Shown: positions 61,491 to 64,000 of the stretch, piece by piece
Position numbering within the stretch: the first letter of the stretch is position 1
Layout of the letters: every line of letters starts with the position of its first letter
Assembly: GCF_002197845.1 (NCBI RefSeq)
Contig: NZ_NIDE01000014.1
Location: forward strand, 1,550,001 to 1,614,000
DNA: 64,000 nt
DNA from: Fimbriiglobus ruber
GTDB taxonomy: Bacteria; Planctomycetota; Planctomycetia; Gemmatales; Gemmataceae
Direction of reading: 5' to 3'
Made by a program: the position numbers and the translations under genes
Notes under the pieces: model-generated
Told to the model about the DNA's origin: nothing
The model's database searches: none
The model's input: the letters and a program-made list of their open reading frames with translations, nothing else

Positions 61491-63355
61491 GTAAGCATTC
61501 GGTAACCCCCCCGGTCGCATTGCCGGGTCGTGATCGGGCTTGCGGAAGAGCGGGATGGGTGGGTTCAATGGCGTGTGCATGGACGCAACGCGCGCGACCG
61601 CCGTCCCCCGGGCAACCGGGCACGATTCCTCTCCGACGAGGGAATCGTGCCCGGTGTGCCCGCGCATCGCGCGCGAATTCGAGGGCGGGCGACAGGCCGC
61701 GTACTGGAAGGCTCAGCACGGTCGCGCGGTCGAACGCGAGCGGTGTGTGAGCGAGCGCATCCAGGACCTCGAAGCCCAGAACCGGTTGCGTCAGCAAACG
61801 ATCTTCGGGACGTCGTCCGAGGCCACGGTCGGTGCGGACACCCCCGCCGAGGGCGGCCCCCGGTCCGCCGCCGCTCCCCCGCCGCTCCCGGGGCCAACAG
61901 CCGGGGACACCGAGCCCGGCCAAGCGCACGCACGATCCGTTGCCGGCCGTTGACGAGGTTCGCGACCTGCCCGCCGACCCGCGCCAGTGTGGGTGCTGTG
62001 GGCGGCCGTTCGTCGCGTTCCCCGGGACCGAGGATTCGACGATCCTGGAGGTCGAGGTGAAAGCCCACCGCCGGGTGATCCGCCGTCGCCGGTCTCGGTC
62101 GGGTTGTTCGTGTCCGGGGAACGCGCCCCTCGTGACGGCCCCGCCGGCCCCCCCGGGTCATTCCTAAGAGCCGCATCGGCGTCTCGATTTGGGTCCATCT
62201 GCTCCCCGACAAGTACGTGTTCCAGCGGCCGACGTACCGCTTGCTGGACGCCTTCCGGTTGCACGGCCTCGACCTGTCGCTCGGAACCCTGACCGACGGG
62301 TTGAAGCAATTGGAACCCCTGTTCACGCCCTTGTACGACGCCCTGGTCGGGCACTCGCAGGAGCAGACGTTCTGGCACGCCGACGAGACGCGGTGGCAGG
62401 TGTTCGTCACGGTCGAGGGGAACGCCGGTCACCGCTGGTATCTGTGGGTGTTTCCTGCGGCCGACGTGGTCGTATTCGTGCTCTCCCCGACGCGGGGCCG
62501 GGAGACCCCGGACGCGCACTACGGGGACGACGCCGAGGGAACCCGGGTCGTTGATCGGTACTCGGCCGACAAGGCGATGGCGGCCGTCCAGAGCGGGACC
62601 CTCGTCCTGGCGTTCTGTTGGGCCCACGTCCGCCGAGATTTCCTCCGCGTCCGGAAGGGACGCCCGGAACACACCGCGTGGGCCGACGGCTGGGTCGCCC
62701 GCATCGGTCGCCTGTATCACCGGAGCGACGAGCGACGGAACGCGACCCCCTCCCGGCGGCCGTTCCGCGGCCCCGGACGGAGGCCGACCAGCGGGTGCGA
62801 GACCACGTCGAGGCCATGCGGACCCAACGTGACGACGAGTTGGCCGACCCCCAGTTGCCACCCGCCGAAAGGAAAGTCCTGCAGAGTCTGACGAATCACT
62901 GGGCCGGATTGACCGTGTTCCTCGACCAACCGGACGTGCCGTTGGATCACAACACGGCCGAGCGGGCGCAACGGGGGCCGGTCGTCGGTCGCAAGAATTA
63001 TTACGGGTCCGGGGCCGAGTGGAGTGGCCGACTCGCGGCCATGCTGTTCCGCCTGTTTCAGACCCTGTCCCTGGCGAATCTCAACCCGCACGCGTGGCTG
63101 ACGGCGTACCTGACGGCCTGCGCGGAGGCCGGAGGGGAAGTACCCGCGGACGCCGAACGGGATCTCCCCTGGAACCTGTCGGACGAGCAGAAACGCGCGT
63201 GGTCGCAGGATCGCGAACCCCACCCGACGGACACGTCGTGACATCATCCCGGTAAGCCATCCGACCGTCGTCCTTCGAGGCTCATGCCTCCGAAGACGGG
63301 CACGTACGCACCGAACGGACGTAAAATGTAGGAGATGGGTTTACCGAATGCTTAC
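61491..63355 (+). mobile_element. IS66-like insertion sequence, degraded
   Basis: 1865-bp element with inverted ends GTAAGCATTCGGTAA (61491-61505) and its complement (63341-63355). The flanking 8 bases (AATCGCAC and GACCACTC) do not match, so one side has been rearranged. Its transposase is frameshifted. Different ends from the IS66 element at 20455. Confidence 0.82.
61540..63241 (+). pseudogene. IS66-family transposase pseudogene
   Basis: Homology runs through four frame segments. 61540-about 61900: AHGRAVERERCVSERIQDLE-like coiled N-terminus. About 61900-62165: VRDLPADPRQCGCCGRPFVA (zinc-binding). About 62165-62750: FWHADETRWQVFVTVEGNAG and LVLAFCWAHVRRDF (DDE core). About 62780-63241: PLDHNTAERAQRGPVVGRKN and YYGSGAEWSGRLAAMLF. 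At least three frameshifts; inactive. Confidence 0.85.
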
Positions 63356-63656
63356 GACCACTCTTTCACAGCGGAGAGGGAGGGATTCGAAGCTACCCTC
63401 TCCGAGTTGGGGTCGCATGGCTCCCGTCTCGCGATAACGTCGAAACCGCTGGGAAATCCTCAATTCCGTTGGCCGCCAGGCTTCTGTGAGATTGTATTCG
63501 TAGGGGGCTCGTGCGGGCAGTATTGCCCCCACATTGCCCCCACATCACCTTTTTGAAGCCATGCGGTGGGCAGAGCCAACCGGCGACCGAGAGCGGGGCT
63601 GTCAACGCCCGCGATCGCTTGGGTAGCCGCACACTATGGAACGGAATCCTTGCCGC
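63356..63656. other. Intergenic remainder at right end
   Basis: Apart from the tRNA-like fragment at 63371-63391 and a doubled TTGCCCCCACA motif at about 63522-63547, nothing coding is convincing. Degraded sequence between the IS66-like element and the ggt remnant. Confidence 0.4.
63371..63391 (-). other. tRNA-Ser-like 3' end fragment
   Basis: On the minus strand TTCGAATCCCTCCCTCTCCG resembles the T-loop and acceptor end common to bacterial tRNA-Ser. The full tRNA is absent. Such 3' ends are typical attachment cores for integrative elements. It lies 16 bp from the right end of the IS66-like element. Confidence 0.45.
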
Positions 63657-64000
63657 TCACCCGGCGATCTTCCAACCGACGATCTTACCCGTCTTTGGGT
63701 GGACTCAAACCGTGTGGGTGTTGCCCTGGCCATACGGCGAGCCGATTCAGTTCCCGAGTCCCTTGGGCCCTTCGACCAAGTCGGCTGGCGATCGCCGGTT
63801 CGATCCGGACGCGGTCTGGGAGCCACTTATGGTGGACCAGCGAGGCGTCGATCGCCTCCCGAGGGCCCGTCTCGAAATCGACGACGTTTACTACTACGCA
63901 CAGCACAGCGTTGATGATTGTCCGCCCTCCCGAGCGCCCGGATATGAGGAGCGGCTTCCTATCTTTGGCCACGATCGGCGGGCACATCGAGTTCAGCATA
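63657..64000 (-). pseudogene. ggt: Gamma-glutamyltransferase 3' end, broken and cut by window
   Basis: On the minus strand, entering from the right edge, the translation gives MCPPIVAKDRKPLLISGRSG, GRTIINAVLCVVVNVVDFET and EAIDASLVHHKWLPDRVRIE, typical of the small subunit of gamma-glutamyltranspeptidase (glutathione breakdown). After this the homology moves to another frame: SPYGQGNTHTV, a TGA where Trp is usual, then VHPKTGKIVGWKIAG and a TGA at 63657-63659. The frameshift and nonsense codon make it a pseudogene, unless the rest beyond the window differs. Confidence 0.8.

Noticed and set aside
63509-64000. Open plus-strand frame running to the window edge (containing FDPDAVWEPLMVDQRGVDRL)
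   Set aside because: It has no clear start and is antisense to the readable gamma-glutamyltransferase remnant.

Overview
The window looks like part of a large, GC-rich planctomycete chromosome, most likely Gemmataceae (Gemmata, Zavarzinella or Fimbriiglobus type). The lineage call is inference, resting on family content: two DUF1501 proteins with Tat-like N-termini, an exported SdrD/FG-GAP protein with the LEDR-TP motif after its N-terminus, a leucine-rich-repeat Ser/Thr kinase, a GIDE-domain membrane protein, a vWA/DUF3520 lipoprotein, and many small exported proteins. Most genes are monocistronic or in pairs, and dense insertion sequences separate the blocks.

1-20.2 kb is mostly housekeeping and envelope genes: a CoA-binding protein, csrA, an ECF sigma factor translationally coupled to a zinc-type anti-sigma factor, an exported DUF3352-like protein, a GH99-like protein, an acyl-CoA desaturase, the SdrD/FG-GAP surface protein, the kinase-LRR protein with 75-bp tandem repeats, the GIDE/beta-propeller protein, an exported alpha/beta hydrolase, a DEDDh exonuclease, a VOC protein with a YafY/WYL regulator, a 57-aa DUF1328 protein and an MscS channel. 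20.4-23.8 kb holds two complete insertion sequences (IS66 and IS5 types), both with target-site duplications. Just downstream, 23.97-28.87 kb is the most interesting block: a light-sensing operon with a REC-HisKA-HATPase-REC hybrid kinase, heme oxygenase, bacteriophytochrome histidine kinase and an Rcp1-like response regulator. Heme oxygenase would make biliverdin, the phytochrome would bind it and sense red/far-red light, and the small regulator and hybrid kinase would carry the signal on.

29-48.9 kb has an exported LRR protein, an IS630 remnant, a DUF1501 gene with a second DUF1501-like fragment beside it, a lipoprotein, an HtrA protease, a TPR-like protein, several unknown exported or membrane proteins, an SDR with Asp at the catalytic Ser position, a nucleoside hydrolase, a vWA lipoprotein gene split by an ISH3-like element with a perfect 5-bp duplication, a second DUF1501 gene, a nucleoside-type MFS permease, a sigma-54 response regulator, a histidine phosphatase and a Cys-phosphatase starting at TTG. 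49-54 kb has another IS5 insertion that breaks a small gene, a DUF885 peptidase, and an IS701-type element beside a 23-bp palindrome. 53.8-61.2 kb has a third LRR protein, small membrane proteins, a TlpA-like thioredoxin, MutY (Glu replacing the catalytic Asp), an FHA protein and a solute-binding lipoprotein.

The right end (61.2-64 kb) is a graveyard: a tRNA-like 3' fragment, an IS701-type left end invaded by a frameshifted IS66-like element, a second tRNA-Ser-like 3' fragment, and a broken gamma-glutamyltransferase 3' end running off the window. I saw no complete rRNA, tRNA or CRISPR array.
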